Numbered from the stretch's first letter, positions 18,895 through 28,668 are shown. The stretch is DNA of 64,000 nucleotides from Candidatus Colimorpha onthohippi (GCA_018064565.1 JAGHVA010000052.1:1-64000), one strand, 5' to 3'. Notes: a model not told the origin generated them from the letters alone. Numbers and translations: made by a program.

Positions 18895-18945
18895 CGTTTT
18901 CTCGCCTCGCCGACAAGATTGCTTGTATGTCGAGACGAGAAAACA
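18895..18945 (-). repeat. dispersed palindromic repeat, copy A
   Basis: An imperfect palindrome with outer arms GTTTTCTCGCCTCG / CGAGACGAGAAAAC and an inner ACAAG...CTTGT stem. Its minus-strand reading (TTCTCGTCTCGACATACAAG) aligns with copy B at 22380. It sits in the gap between the propeller gene and tyrS, next to a terminator hairpin. Confidence 0.65.
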
Positions 18946-18964
18946 TCGCTATGCAATAGAACGA

Positions 18965-21900
18965 TTAACGCACAACAAATTTCGCAGTCGCTACCTCGTT
19001 GCCAATGACAACATTAACCAAATACATACCACGTCCTATCTTGGCATTGTCCAACGACACCCGATAAGTGCCATTCGTCAAGACACCCAAGGCAACATTC
19101 TCGACCATCCTACCGCGCAAATCATAAACCTTGACCTCAGCAGTACCACCATTAAGTACATTGAGTTGCAAAGTACTCGTTGCAGCTGCAACCGCAGGGT
19201 TAGGATAAATCTTCACACTATTCTGACCCTTGCTGCTCAAAACAGGTGCAATGCCCACATAATCAATATCATCTACAACCTCGTTCTCATGACGCGTAAC
19301 ATAAGACGAATCCATCCAGATGCCTGCGCCATAAGTTCCGATATAAATGGCTCCAGGATATTTTGTACGTGGGAAGACGTAATTGTCAGTATTGATAGCC
19401 GAATGAACCTCCATGCGTTTCAGCTCCATGTCAAACTTCTGCTGAGTGAGACATGTAACTGGGACACCCTGAAACTCACCAACAGTTTCCCAATTAGGAC
19501 GACCCATCGATACACTCGAAGCCGTAGCACGGAACAATCCCTCTTCAGTGCCCAAAAACACATCGCCCGTGGTCATCTCAACCATGGCACAATAAGTAGG
19601 CACCTTGCCATACTTGAGGCTTCTATACGATAGAGAACCATCTACAAAAGCGTAAGAAGGCTTTGTAACATCATTAACAATCATCACATTATCAAAATTC
19701 TTACCATAACCTTCAAAAGTCAAGATGGCACGGTCGCGACCCCCTCTCTGATCCATGGTTATGGATGAGACATGACGTGGCAACCAGATGTCAGAATTGT
19801 ATTTCAACGTATCACACTTAAGCGTAATATTCACCAATCCATTACCATCCTTGTGGGTAAGCTGCGTTGCGATGTCTCTAACACCCAGACTATAATCCAC
19901 CAATGACCTCATACCCTTAACACGGGCAATGAAACACGAGTCGTTTTTGGTATTCGCAACTACCGCCAACAAGACATCTCCATCCTCTGACACTGCAAAA
20001 GTGGTAATGGTACGGTTAGGCCATATCGTCCGATTAATAGAGTAAACCTCGCCCCAAGTAACATCTTTCTCATAGTCAGCATCCGACTTGGCTGCACCTT
20101 CTGCAGGTTCATATACCTTTGTAAAATCTGACGGCATCCAAGTCATATTGATTTTGTCGTAGGTCATATTACTACTACCGTCTGTATGACGACCCAAGAT
20201 ATAAAGATGACTTTGGATAGGATTATCTACCTTGATTCTGGTACCCTCCTCTATTATCTGCCGTTCTGTAAAGACATGAGTGATAGGATATGATGCTGTA
20301 GCAACATTCGGAACCAAAATTGTGTCGCCTGCTTTCAGGACACCGTTGCAAGAATTTTCCATATTGGAACCATAAAGACCAACACGAATCTTGCCTACAC
20401 CTCTCCGATACACAACATCATTGGTATCTACCAAATGCGATATCGACGATACATTTCTGGCTGCATCGGTTTCCCAAAGTTGCATCTGAGCCACTTCGTT
20501 GCCCGCAGAGAGGTCGCCGCCCACAAATGAGAGCCCTGTAGTCCATGTCTGCGTATTAGTATAGTCTAAATAATCAGCATATCCACGACCATACGATCCG
20601 TTATTGGCACTGACATACAATGTACGGCGTGAAAGAGGCGCATACTGCTGAAAACGAGAGATTGCAACCTGACCGCCATTCCCCTCAAAAATCACGTTGC
20701 CGCGATGGTTCATACCTGACCCATTACGATCATACCATACCTGCTCGCGGACGCCTGTCCCCTGCGGAACCGATGAGAAATAATGATTGTCGCGACTCTC
20801 GATAAATACATTGGCATTGTTGTATGCACCAGCCAAGACGGACCCGTCTGTAGCCACCGCAAGACCATTAACCTCCAAGTTATTGAGTCCACGATTGATA
20901 TTCTGGATAGTAGCAAAGCCATCATCGGTCATATACACACCTCCGTTAGTAGCCACATAAAACACGTCCGATACATTACCATCTTCGTCTGTAGCCTTAG
21001 TCTGCACAATGTCGTTGACACCCGAATGGATGAAAGAGGAACTGCAATACACATTGCCCATGTAGTTGGTAGCACCTAACTCATGCTCATTCAACGAACT
21101 CTTTGTCCATTGGAAACCATCATATTTCACACCTTTGTAAATCGAAGAGCCTCCAATATAAACTGAACCAGCATAATTCTCATCTACACAGATAGCACCA
21201 CATGTGGTACCCTTATTATAGTTGAATGGCAAAACTGTAGCAGTCGTAATATTTTTCCACTCCGACTGGTTGGTTGTGAGATATAACCCACCAAAAGCCC
21301 CCGAACTATTGATTACCATCGCATAGAGATAATCAGGATTTTCGACAGAAGTCTTAAGATAAATCCTTGATGCCGATGTAAACGTGGCAGATGATGGCGT
21401 GTTGTTAGCAGTGATATTAACAACTTTCTTGCTCGAGAACGAGGACAACTTATAGATAGAGTCTGCAGCAGCAAAATACAGCAGACTATGCTCCTTGTTG
21501 ACAGCTATATCAAAAATCTCAACACTACCAGCGGCAATCAAAATCGGATCTTTTGTCCAATCCTCCTCTTTCGTGATATCAAAACGATAAAGACCCTTAT
21601 GAGTAGCAGCAAAGACATACGTTGTACCACCATCCTGGACTACAGCCAACTTGTTGATTGACGACCAAGTATCATCCATGTTCGCAGGAATTGTTTTCTC
21701 TATACATTTGAATTTCTTGGTATCAGGATTAAACAAGTAAAGACCTCTTCCACGAGATGCCATTGCCGAAAAACGAGAGCCTCTTTGGAATGAGCCCTCG
21801 CCCGTACCTATATATATAGTATTGTCGCTTCCTTGCACCATACAACTGATAGGAAGATACTCATTTGAAGTAGGATCATCTGCAGTCGGGATATAATTCC

Positions 21901-22150
21901 ACACATCGGGGAACTCCGCATAATCGGAGCTATTGGACCGAACATAAAGACCACCATGAGCAGAACCAGCAAAAACGGTGTTGTGGGAAGGATCCCGTTG
22001 GTCAACAATCAGTGAGGTAATACGACCACCGATGTTATCGGGGCCTATCTCGACCAACTTCGAAGAAGAGATACGTTGCGCCATTACAGCACCTGATGAC
22101 AGCGCCAAAACAGCTGCAAACAAGCCAAATAATACTCGGTTGCTTTTCAT
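18965..22150 (-). CDS. large secreted beta-propeller-like protein, T9SS-sorted
   Basis: From the ATG at 22150 (MKSNRVLFGLFAAVLALSSG, signal peptide ending near MAQ) this encodes 1061 residues; the in-frame ATG at 22198 lies upstream of the promoter-proximal leader and is rejected. Repeated short strands such as ITSLIVDQRDPSHNTVFAG, NTIYIGTGEG and DVFYVATNGGVYMTDDG resemble the sortilin/BNR-type and two-component-regulator propeller repeats common in Bacteroidota secreted proteins. The C-terminus (VKIYPNPA...VYDLRGRMV...FVVR) is a type A T9SS sorting domain. A catalytic function is not evident. It is probably a surface or secreted binding protein. Confidence 0.75.
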   Translation of the reverse strand: MKSNRVLFGLFAAVLALSSGAVMAQRISSSKLVEIGPDNIGGRITSLIVDQRDPSHNTVFAGSAHGGLYVRSNSSDYAEFPDVWNYIPTADDPTSNEYLPISCMVQGSDNTIYIGTGEGSFQRGSRFSAMASRGRGLYLFNPDTKKFKCIEKTIPANMDDTWSSINKLAVVQDGGTTYVFAATHKGLYRFDITKEEDWTKDPILIAAGSVEIFDIAVNKEHSLLYFAAADSIYKLSSFSSKKVVNITANNTPSSATFTSASRIYLKTSVENPDYLYAMVINSSGAFGGLYLTTNQSEWKNITTATVLPFNYNKGTTCGAICVDENYAGSVYIGGSSIYKGVKYDGFQWTKSSLNEHELGATNYMGNVYCSSSFIHSGVNDIVQTKATDEDGNVSDVFYVATNGGVYMTDDGFATIQNINRGLNNLEVNGLAVATDGSVLAGAYNNANVFIESRDNHYFSSVPQGTGVREQVWYDRNGSGMNHRGNVIFEGNGGQVAISRFQQYAPLSRRTLYVSANNGSYGRGYADYLDYTNTQTWTTGLSFVGGDLSAGNEVAQMQLWETDAARNVSSISHLVDTNDVVYRRGVGKIRVGLYGSNMENSCNGVLKAGDTILVPNVATASYPITHVFTERQIIEEGTRIKVDNPIQSHLYILGRHTDGSSNMTYDKINMTWMPSDFTKVYEPAEGAAKSDADYEKDVTWGEVYSINRTIWPNRTITTFAVSEDGDVLLAVVANTKNDSCFIARVKGMRSLVDYSLGVRDIATQLTHKDGNGLVNITLKCDTLKYNSDIWLPRHVSSITMDQRGGRDRAILTFEGYGKNFDNVMIVNDVTKPSYAFVDGSLSYRSLKYGKVPTYCAMVEMTTGDVFLGTEEGLFRATASSVSMGRPNWETVGEFQGVPVTCLTQQKFDMELKRMEVHSAINTDNYVFPRTKYPGAIYIGTYGAGIWMDSSYVTRHENEVVDDIDYVGIAPVLSSKGQNSVKIYPNPAVAAATSTLQLNVLNGGTAEVKVYDLRGRMVENVALGVLTNGTYRVSLDNAKIGRGMYLVNVVIGNEVATAKFVVR

Positions 22151-22202
22151 AAAATATTTATTGTTAATTAAATAATCCGTTTGCAAATAATAAAACAATT
22201 AG

Positions 22203-22210
22203 CAAAGATA
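22203..22210 (-). promoter_or_regulatory. -7 promoter box for the propeller gene
   Basis: CAAAGATA on the plus strand is TATCTTTG on the minus strand, a full match to the Bacteroidota -7 consensus, 53 bases upstream of the ATG at 22150. A clear -33 box is not visible. Confidence 0.6.
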
Positions 22211-22327
22211 CAATTATTTTTTGAATTGGAGCTATTTTTTAATCGTGGGAGCAAAACAAAAAGCAATAAAAAAAAGGAGTCGTTCGTTTTTTTTCAAAAT
22301 AGTCGTTATTCGTTGAATTATTTTTAG

Positions 22328-22433
22328 GCGGTACTCATGGACTCCTTTTGGGATCTGCCTGCCAGAAGGCAAGTCTGCTTTCTCGCCTCGGCATACAAGC
22401 AAGCTTGTCGGCACTCGGATTATCGAAAGCACT
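22328..22433 (+). repeat. dispersed palindromic repeat, copy B (in a divergent gap)
   Basis: This roughly 105-bp element contains a GCCT...AGGC hairpin near 22357-22371, the core TTCTCGCCTCGGCATACA at 22380-22397, an AAGCAAGCTTG palindrome, and a closing ATCGAAAG. It aligns along its length with the reverse complement of copy C at 25437-25541. The rest of the 395-bp gap between the propeller gene and moxR (22151-22545) is A/T-rich with no gene. I see no clean promoter for moxR in it. Confidence 0.65.
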
Positions 22434-22545
22434 CCAAAAAATCAAAAAAAACTAAAAAAGTACTTGCAAAAAAAATATTTTTTTGACAAACATCGTTATT
22501 CTCACATTGTTAAACAGAATATCACAAAATAAACACTTCTTAACA

Positions 22546-23541
22546 ATGAACGAACCTGTCAATATTCAAGAGCTTAACGAACGCATAGGTCGCGAAAGCG
22601 CTTTTGTGGATGCCCTTACGATGGAGCTGCGCAAAAACATTGTTGGTCAAAAGCACATGATAGAGAGTCTGCTCATCGGAATGCTTAGCAATGGTCATAT
22701 CTTGCTGGAAGGCGTACCAGGGTTAGCAAAGACACTTACCATCACCACGCTTGCAAAGGCCATTGACGCCAAGTTCAGCCGTATTCAGTTCACTCCCGAC
22801 TTGTTGCCTGCCGACCTATTGGGTACGATGATTTATAGTCAGAAGAACGAGTCGTTCAATGTAAAAAAAGGTCCTATTTTCTCTAATTTCGTTTTGGCCG
22901 ATGAGATTAACCGTGCGCCCGCCAAGGTACAGAGTGCATTGCTGGAGGCTATGCAGGAACGTCAAGTTACCATCGGAGATGAGACCTTCAAACTGGACGA
23001 GCCATTTTTGGTAATGGCAACCCAGAACCCCATTGAGCAGGAGGGAACCTACCCATTGCCAGAGGCTCAAGTAGATCGTTTCATGCTGAAAGTGGTTATC
23101 AGTTACCCAAAGAAAGAGGAAGAACAGATTATCTTGCACCAGCAGATTGCTGGAGAGCACATCCGTCAACAAGCCATCTTGAAACCTGAAGACATCATGA
23201 AAGCCCGCATGGTAGTAAAGGATGTGTATATGGATGAGAAGATAGAGAGTTATATCACCGACATTATTTTCGCAACGCGGTTCCCCAGTCAATACGGATT
23301 GGACAAATTGCAGGGGCTAATCAGTTATGGAGCATCACCCCGTGGCAGTATCAACTTGGCCTTGGCTGCCAAATCGTATGCGTTTATGAAACGTCGGGGA
23401 TATGTGATACCCGAAGATGTACGCGCTATTGCCATGGATGTGTTGCGCCACCGTGTGGGGCTGACCTATGAGGCAGAAGCCGAAAATATTACCAGCGAAG
23501 AGGTTGTAAACGAGATTTTGAATAAGGTTGAAGTTCCCTGA
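22546..23541 (+). CDS. moxR: MoxR-family AAA+ ATPase
   Basis: From the ATG at 22546 (MNEPVNIQEL) this encodes 331 residues; the longer frame starting at 22483 lacks family sequence. It has Walker A GVPGLAKT at 56-63, Walker B (FVLADEINRAP), sensor (ATQNPIEQEGTYPLPEAQ) and the MoxR C-terminal lid. MoxR ATPases act as chaperones for VWA-domain partners. Here it heads the Bat operon, followed by a DUF58 protein and the BatA/BatB VWA proteins. Confidence 0.9.
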   Translation: MNEPVNIQELNERIGRESAFVDALTMELRKNIVGQKHMIESLLIGMLSNGHILLEGVPGLAKTLTITTLAKAIDAKFSRIQFTPDLLPADLLGTMIYSQKNESFNVKKGPIFSNFVLADEINRAPAKVQSALLEAMQERQVTIGDETFKLDEPFLVMATQNPIEQEGTYPLPEAQVDRFMLKVVISYPKKEEEQIILHQQIAGEHIRQQAILKPEDIMKARMVVKDVYMDEKIESYITDIIFATRFPSQYGLDKLQGLISYGASPRGSINLALAAKSYAFMKRRGYVIPEDVRAIAMDVLRHRVGLTYEAEAENITSEEVVNEILNKVEVP

Positions 23542-23631
23542 TTGGTATAGTTTGTACCTATCGGCATAAAGGGGAGAGATAAAAGACTTTTGACGTTTTT
23601 TTGAAATACAACCGAATAAATTGTACTTGCC

Positions 23632-24495
23632 TTGGACAACGATATTCTAAAAAAGGTAAAAAAGATAGAGATTAAAGCACGAGGGCTATCCCGACAACTT
23701 TTTTCTGGTGAATATCACAGTGCTTATAAGGGGCGTGGCATGGCATTCAGCGAGGTGCGCGAATATCAGTACGGCGACGATATACGCAACATCGATTGGA
23801 ATGTAACCGCACGTCTCAATCACCCTTACGTCAAAATTTTTGAAGAGGAGCGTGAACTCACTGTGATGTTGCTGGTCGATGTAAGTGGTAGCAACCGATT
23901 TGGAACGCATCACCAATTCAAAGAGGAATTGATAGCAGAGGTAGCAGCTACCTTGGCATTCAGCGCCATCTCTAACAACGACAAAGTAGGCCTCATTCTC
24001 TTCAGCAATCAGATAGAGAAATTTATTCCGCCCAAAAAAGGCAGCAGCCATATTCTACGCATCATCCGTGAGTTAATCACCTATGAACCCATCGGACGTG
24101 GGACTGATATCAGCGAGGCACTACGCTATTTTACCAACGTGATACGCAAGCGGTGTACGGCATTTCTGCTAAGCGATTTCTACGACAACAACTACGCCGA
24201 TGCGCTGAAAATTGCCGCAAAAAAACACGATTTGGCTGTGCTTCATGTGGTTGACCAGCGAGAACGCATGCTACCTGATATCGGACTGACTAAATTCTAC
24301 GACCCCGAAAGCGGACAAACTATGCTGGTTGATACTGGTAGCCGATTGGTTCGGCAGCACTATGCCGAAGCATACAGCCAACATGCGACCCTCCTAAACA
24401 ACCTTCTGTCAAAGTATGGCATTGACCATACCGATATTTTTACTGGAGAGGATTTCGTAAAACCACTCATGGGGTTGTTTAAGATGCGGAGTTAG
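23632..24495 (+). CDS. DUF58 protein with VWA-like domain
   Basis: This 287-residue protein uses a TTG start at 23632. It has the DUF58 signature (GEYHSAYKGRGMAFSEVREYQ followed by YGDDIRNIDWNVTAR) and a VWA-like metal site beginning DVSGSN at residue 83. DUF58 proteins are usual partners of MoxR ATPases. It has no signal peptide. It lies 90 bp after moxR and 46 bp before the next gene in the same operon. Confidence 0.87.
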   Translation: MDNDILKKVKKIEIKARGLSRQLFSGEYHSAYKGRGMAFSEVREYQYGDDIRNIDWNVTARLNHPYVKIFEEERELTVMLLVDVSGSNRFGTHHQFKEELIAEVAATLAFSAISNNDKVGLILFSNQIEKFIPPKKGSSHILRIIRELITYEPIGRGTDISEALRYFTNVIRKRCTAFLLSDFYDNNYADALKIAAKKHDLAVLHVVDQRERMLPDIGLTKFYDPESGQTMLVDTGSRLVRQHYAEAYSQHATLLNNLLSKYGIDHTDIFTGEDFVKPLMGLFKMRS

Positions 24496-24541
24496 CCAGC
24501 AGCTATCGCAACATAGATCCTAAAATCCTTTATTATTCTCC

Positions 24542-25420
24542 ATGCAACGTTTATTGTTTTTGTTCAGCATCTGTATGGCATTTGGCTCAATTAGTCAAGC
24601 CCAGATGCGTTATGCTTTGGATAGTGCCAGTATCCTGATGGGTGACCAAACCACACTGACCATCAGCCACACACAGGTGTACCCAAGTGCCGACCAGTTG
24701 ACAAACAATGGTATTGTAGCTGTTGGGCAATGGTTTGACACAGTGGAAACGTCTGGCAAACAGGAGATTGTGCAGCGCACTGCTCTCACCAGTTTCGACA
24801 CAGGCAGCCATTGGTTACACATCACCGAGCAAGATTCTGTATTGCTGATGGTTCGGGACGTACCAAATGTTGACACCACCGCAGCAATTATGGACATCGC
24901 CGATATAATGAACGAACCCTATACTTTTTGGGAGATATTCCGTTGGATACTGCTTGGAATTGGCATCATAGTGCTGGTTGTCGCCGCCATTTATGTATTG
25001 CGACGTATCCGGAATAAGCAACCTATTATCCAACTACCCAAAGCCCCACCATTGCCACCACATGTCCAAGCGCTCAACGCATTGGAGGCGTTGCGGTTGC
25101 GACAGTTATGGCAACAAGGCAAAACAAAGGAGTATCATACAGAGTTGACCGATATACTACGACAATATCTGGCAGATGAGTTTCAGATTCAATCATCGGA
25201 GATGACTACCGACCAAACGCTGGACGCCATCGCTGATGCCCATGTTGGCGACAGCAACACCACAGCATTACTACAACGCATTCTGCAGACAGCCGACATG
25301 GTCAAATTTGCCAAGAGCGAGCCTCTACCTTACGAGCACGATAAGTCAATGAGTGATGCAGTGGAATGGGTCAACCTACTGAGCAAAGACAGTAACACCT
25401 CGGTCGATAATAATGTTTAA
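24542..25420 (+). CDS. Bat-operon membrane protein of unknown function
   Basis: This 292-residue protein has a signal peptide (ending near SQAQ), a short beta-rich periplasmic part of about 105 residues, a single membrane segment near 133-155, and a soluble C-terminal part rich in helices (VQALNALEALRLRQLWQQGK...YLADEFQI...). The plan is like a shortened BatD: periplasmic region, one membrane span, cytosolic helical tail. Genes of this kind are found between DUF58 and batA in many Bacteroidota. I do not recognise a named domain with certainty. Confidence 0.7.
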   Translation: MQRLLFLFSICMAFGSISQAQMRYALDSASILMGDQTTLTISHTQVYPSADQLTNNGIVAVGQWFDTVETSGKQEIVQRTALTSFDTGSHWLHITEQDSVLLMVRDVPNVDTTAAIMDIADIMNEPYTFWEIFRWILLGIGIIVLVVAAIYVLRRIRNKQPIIQLPKAPPLPPHVQALNALEALRLRQLWQQGKTKEYHTELTDILRQYLADEFQIQSSEMTTDQTLDAIADAHVGDSNTTALLQRILQTADMVKFAKSEPLPYEHDKSMSDAVEWVNLLSKDSNTSVDNNV

Positions 25421-25436
25421 CCGAACAGGAATAAAA

Positions 25437-25541
25437 TGGTTTCGATAAGCCGAGAGCAGACAAATTTGTTTGTATGCCGAGGCGAGAAAAAACGACTTGC
25501 CTGCTGACAGGCAGGTTCCAAATGGAGGTCATAATCACCTC
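25437..25541 (-). repeat. dispersed palindromic repeat, copy C
   Basis: This is the inverted copy of element B: TGTATGCCGAGGCGAGAA at 25471-25488 and a CTTGCCTG/CAGGCAGG hairpin at 25496-25515. The flanks CCGAGAGCAGACAAATTTG and GGAGGTCAT also align with B. It fills most of the 175-bp gap between the unnamed Bat-operon gene and batA, so it is transcribed within the operon. Confidence 0.65.
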
Positions 25542-25595
25542 TTATTAGAATAATTCAGCACACAACAGCTGTTTTTGAAAAAACAAACATAACTG

Positions 25596-26585
25596 ATGTC
25601 TCTTACATTCGCACATCCTTGGGTATTATGGTTTTTGCTGATAGTACCAATTATGGTAGTTTGGTATTGGCTACGCTATCGGAAGCAGCATCCAGCCCTT
25701 CAGTCATCTACGTTGGCTCTATTTGATAGTCAATACAAGACATTGCGGCAGCGACTCATGCCGTTGCCTTACATCCTGCGGTGTATTGCAGTGGCCGCTA
25801 TCGTGATTGCCTTGGCAAGGCCTCAAAGCAAGTTGAGCAAACAGGAGATGCGAGTAGAGGGTATCGACATCGTAATTGCGATGGACGTAAGCGGCAGTAT
25901 GCTTGCCGAGGACTTCAGCCCCAATCGGCTGGAAGCCGCCAAAAAAATCGCCGCTGACTTCATCGAGGGACGCAACTCCGACCGCATGGGACTGGTTGTA
26001 TTCTCAGCCGAAGCATTCACACAAGTACCCCTCACCATCGACCATCACGTGTTGCTGCAACAGTTAGGCAAACTGAAAAGCGGCATGCTCAAAGATGGCA
26101 CCGCCATCGGTGACGGGTTAGCCACAGCCATCAACCGCATTAAAAATAGCGAGGCCAAAAGCAAGGTCATCATCCTATTGACCGATGGCATGAACAACCA
26201 AGGATCGGTAGATCCTCAAAATGCGGCTGAGATAGCAGCTCTTTATGGCATACGGCTTTACACTATAGGCGTAGGGAAACGGGGGTCTGCCCCTTATCCT
26301 TTTCACGACCAATTCGGCCGAACCATCTACCAGAACATCCCCGTCGAAATCGATGAAAACCTGCTTACTCAAATGGCAACACAAACTCCCGATGGTCAGT
26401 ATTTTCGAGCCACTGGCAAGAAGTCTCTAAAAGAGATCTTCAATCAAATAGACAAAATGGAAAAAAGTAAAGTGGATGTAACTCAATATGCCCAAACCAA
26501 AGACGAATACCTACCATGCCTGCTGATAGCCGCCGCAGCACTTCTTCTTGAACTACTATTGAGTGTGGTATATTTCAAGATGTGA
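25596..26585 (+). CDS. batA: BatA, VWA-domain membrane protein
   Basis: This 329-residue protein has an N-terminal membrane pair (residues 8-27 and about 60-74), a VWA domain with an intact MIDAS motif (DVSGS at 97-101, DGTAIGDG, LLTDGMNN), and a C-terminal membrane segment. Bat proteins (Bacteroides aerotolerance) form an inner-membrane complex linked to oxygen and stress tolerance, although the mechanism is not settled. It is paralogous to the next gene. Confidence 0.9.
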   Translation: MSLTFAHPWVLWFLLIVPIMVVWYWLRYRKQHPALQSSTLALFDSQYKTLRQRLMPLPYILRCIAVAAIVIALARPQSKLSKQEMRVEGIDIVIAMDVSGSMLAEDFSPNRLEAAKKIAADFIEGRNSDRMGLVVFSAEAFTQVPLTIDHHVLLQQLGKLKSGMLKDGTAIGDGLATAINRIKNSEAKSKVIILLTDGMNNQGSVDPQNAAEIAALYGIRLYTIGVGKRGSAPYPFHDQFGRTIYQNIPVEIDENLLTQMATQTPDGQYFRATGKKSLKEIFNQIDKMEKSKVDVTQYAQTKDEYLPCLLIAAAALLLELLLSVVYFKM

Positions 26586-26660
26586 TTCAAGGTATGTATT
26601 ACGTAGCAATTGCGTAGCACCCACCAAAAAAAATAATTCTACCAATAAAAAGACGCACCC

Positions 26661-27716
26661 ATGCTTCATTTTCAATATCCACAGCTGCTATGGCTGTTAC
26701 TTATAATCCCGGTTCTGCTTGCCACATGGTTATGGCTGCAGCATGCCAAACGACAACAGTTGCTACGGTTTGCTGATGGCAGCATGTTCGGCCGGCTTAT
26801 CCCCGATGCCTCATCTTGGCGCCCACTGCTAAAATTGATATTGGCATTGGTTGCCTTAGCATGTATTATCATCGCTATCGCAAATCCCCAGATGGGCAGC
26901 AAGATGGTAAAAGGAGAGCGACAAGGAAGCGACATCGCAATTTGTCTGGATATATCAAATAGCATGATGGCTGAAGACCTGCAGCCCAATCGGTTAGAGC
27001 GCGGCAAACGTGTGGTAACCACACTGATGAACCAGATGACTGGCGACCGCGTAGCGCTCGTTGTTTTTGCTGGGAGCAGCTTCATCCAGATGCCTCTTAC
27101 CAACGATTACAGCGCTTTGCGGCTGTTTTTGGACCAGATAGACTGCAACCTAATCAGCACACAAGGTACCGCCATTGGCGATGCTATCAACAAAGCTATG
27201 ACAGCCTTCGGCTACGGAGATCCTGACCGCGAATGGGCGAAAAACAAAGGGCGCTCGATAGTGGTAATCTCGGATGGCGAAAATTTTGAGGACGATGCCG
27301 TCGAGGCTGCTTCCGATGCTGCTGCCGAGGGAGTTATGGTATGTACCATTGGTATGGGATTGGCCGATGGTGTTCCTATCCCCAACTACAACACCTCTGG
27401 TGTCCGCACTGGCTATAAGCAAGACGCAGATGGAAATATCGTTACAACACATCTTGACGAGCAGACACTCTCTCAGATAGCACATGCAGGCAAGGGAGTG
27501 TACGTCCGGGCAGGTAGCGTAAACACAGGATTTGATGAGATTGTAGATGAAATACAAAAACTTGAGAAAGACAGCTACGGTGAGCAGATGTTTGCCGAAT
27601 ATGAAAGTCAATACCAATATCCACTGGCTGCGGCTCTGGTATGCCTAATCGTTGAGATTAGTCTGTTCGCTCGCCGCAACCGCAAAATCAATTGGGATTG
27701 GATTATCAAACGATAA
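26661..27716 (+). CDS. batB: BatB, VWA-domain membrane protein
   Basis: This 351-residue protein has the same layout as BatA: N-terminal membrane segments, a VWA domain with MIDAS DISNS at 97-101, GTAIGDA and VISDGENFEDD, and a membrane segment near the C-terminus ending in basic residues. The third MIDAS element (ISDGE) is intact. It is followed by a 166-bp gap with several hairpins (copy D) before batC. Confidence 0.9.
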   Translation: MLHFQYPQLLWLLLIIPVLLATWLWLQHAKRQQLLRFADGSMFGRLIPDASSWRPLLKLILALVALACIIIAIANPQMGSKMVKGERQGSDIAICLDISNSMMAEDLQPNRLERGKRVVTTLMNQMTGDRVALVVFAGSSFIQMPLTNDYSALRLFLDQIDCNLISTQGTAIGDAINKAMTAFGYGDPDREWAKNKGRSIVVISDGENFEDDAVEAASDAAAEGVMVCTIGMGLADGVPIPNYNTSGVRTGYKQDADGNIVTTHLDEQTLSQIAHAGKGVYVRAGSVNTGFDEIVDEIQKLEKDSYGEQMFAEYESQYQYPLAAALVCLIVEISLFARRNRKINWDWIIKR

Positions 27717-27723
27717 CACCACA

Positions 27724-27844
27724 AATCGCAAGCGGGTTAGCAAAATTATCTGCTTGCGATTCTTTGTACAATCGCCAGCAATAGCTGGCAGTCGTGTTCT
27801 CGCCTCGGCATACACCCTCTAATTCCGCCTTGCCAACAGGCAAG
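27724..27844 (+). repeat. hairpin-rich intergenic element, copy D of the palindromic repeat
   Basis: Four structures in a row: AATCGCAAGC (27724-27733) pairs with GCTTGCGATT (27752-27761); GCCAGC-aata-GCTGGC near 27774-27789; the shared core TTCTCGCCTCGGCATACA (27797-27814); and CTTGCC-aaca-GGCAAG (27829-27844). The core and last hairpin are those of copies B and C, but in a different relative order. The first hairpin could reduce read-through from batB into batC. Confidence 0.6.
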
Positions 27845-27882
27845 TTCGAATTATTAAAAACGTTCATAATCATACAACTGCA

Positions 27883-28668
27883 ATGAAAAATTATATTCTG
27901 ATTTTGCTTCTTATTATTGGTTCTGCTTTGTGTGCACAAAACAAGGCTGTGAGGAGCAATCTGCGAGGAGGCAACAAAGCCTACAAAAAGTCACAATACG
28001 ACAATGCACAGACCAATTATCACAAAGCCCTGGCTACCGACAGCACATACTACAAAGCTCACTATAATTTAGGCAATACACTCTATCGACAAAAACAATA
28101 CGAGGAGGCTGCTCAACATTATGGTCAAGCACTGCAAATACCCGAACTCCCCAAAAAAGACTTATCCAAAATTCACCACAACAAAGGCAATAGCCACCTT
28201 CAGTGGGGACTAAGTCAGCACCAAGAGGATTTGCAAGCTGCCATGCAACAGTACCAGCAAGCTGTAAACGAATATCAAGAGGCACTAAAGATTGACCCTA
28301 AAAACAACGACACCCGATACAACTTAGCATACGCAAAGAAAATGCTTGCGCAAGCTCAGCAAGACCAACAAAACAACCAAAACCAACAAAATAACCAAAA
28401 TAATCAAAATAATCAGAATAATCAGAATAATCAGGACCAACAGAACAAACAAGACCAACAAGACAAGCAAAATCAGCAGAACCAACAAAACAAACAAGAC
28501 CAACAAGACAAGCAAAATCAGCAGAACCGTCAAAACAAACAAGACCAACAAAAGAAAGATGCAGAACGGCTTCTGGAGGCTGTGAGCAACAACGAGAAGA
28601 AAACGATGAAAGATCAACAAAAGGAGGCTACCCCCATTCGGACAGGACGCATCGAAAAAGACTGGTAA
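27883..28668 (+). CDS. batC: BatC, TPR protein with Gln/Asn-rich tail
   Basis: This 261-residue protein has a signal peptide (ending SALCAQ), two to three TPR units (GNKAYKKSQYDNAQTNYHKAL; KAHYNLGNTLYRQKQYEEAAQ) and a low-complexity region at about 164-225 made of short repeats of Q, N, D and K (NQNNQ, QDQQDKQNQQN). It ends with a basic/acidic stretch (EAVSNNEKKTMKDQQKEA). BatC is the periplasmic TPR partner in the Bat complex. The Q/N tract is longer than I would expect for the family and its codons form a DNA-level tandem repeat (28370-28555). Confidence 0.85.
   Translation: MKNYILILLLIIGSALCAQNKAVRSNLRGGNKAYKKSQYDNAQTNYHKALATDSTYYKAHYNLGNTLYRQKQYEEAAQHYGQALQIPELPKKDLSKIHHNKGNSHLQWGLSQHQEDLQAAMQQYQQAVNEYQEALKIDPKNNDTRYNLAYAKKMLAQAQQDQQNNQNQQNNQNNQNNQNNQNNQDQQNKQDQQDKQNQQNQQNKQDQQDKQNQQNRQNKQDQQKKDAERLLEAVSNNEKKTMKDQQKEATPIRTGRIEKDW

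Noticed and set aside
28370..28555. Regular short DNA repeats resembling a CRISPR or satellite array
   Set aside because: They lie in frame within batC and encode Gln/Asn/Lys/Asp codons; there are no unique spacers.
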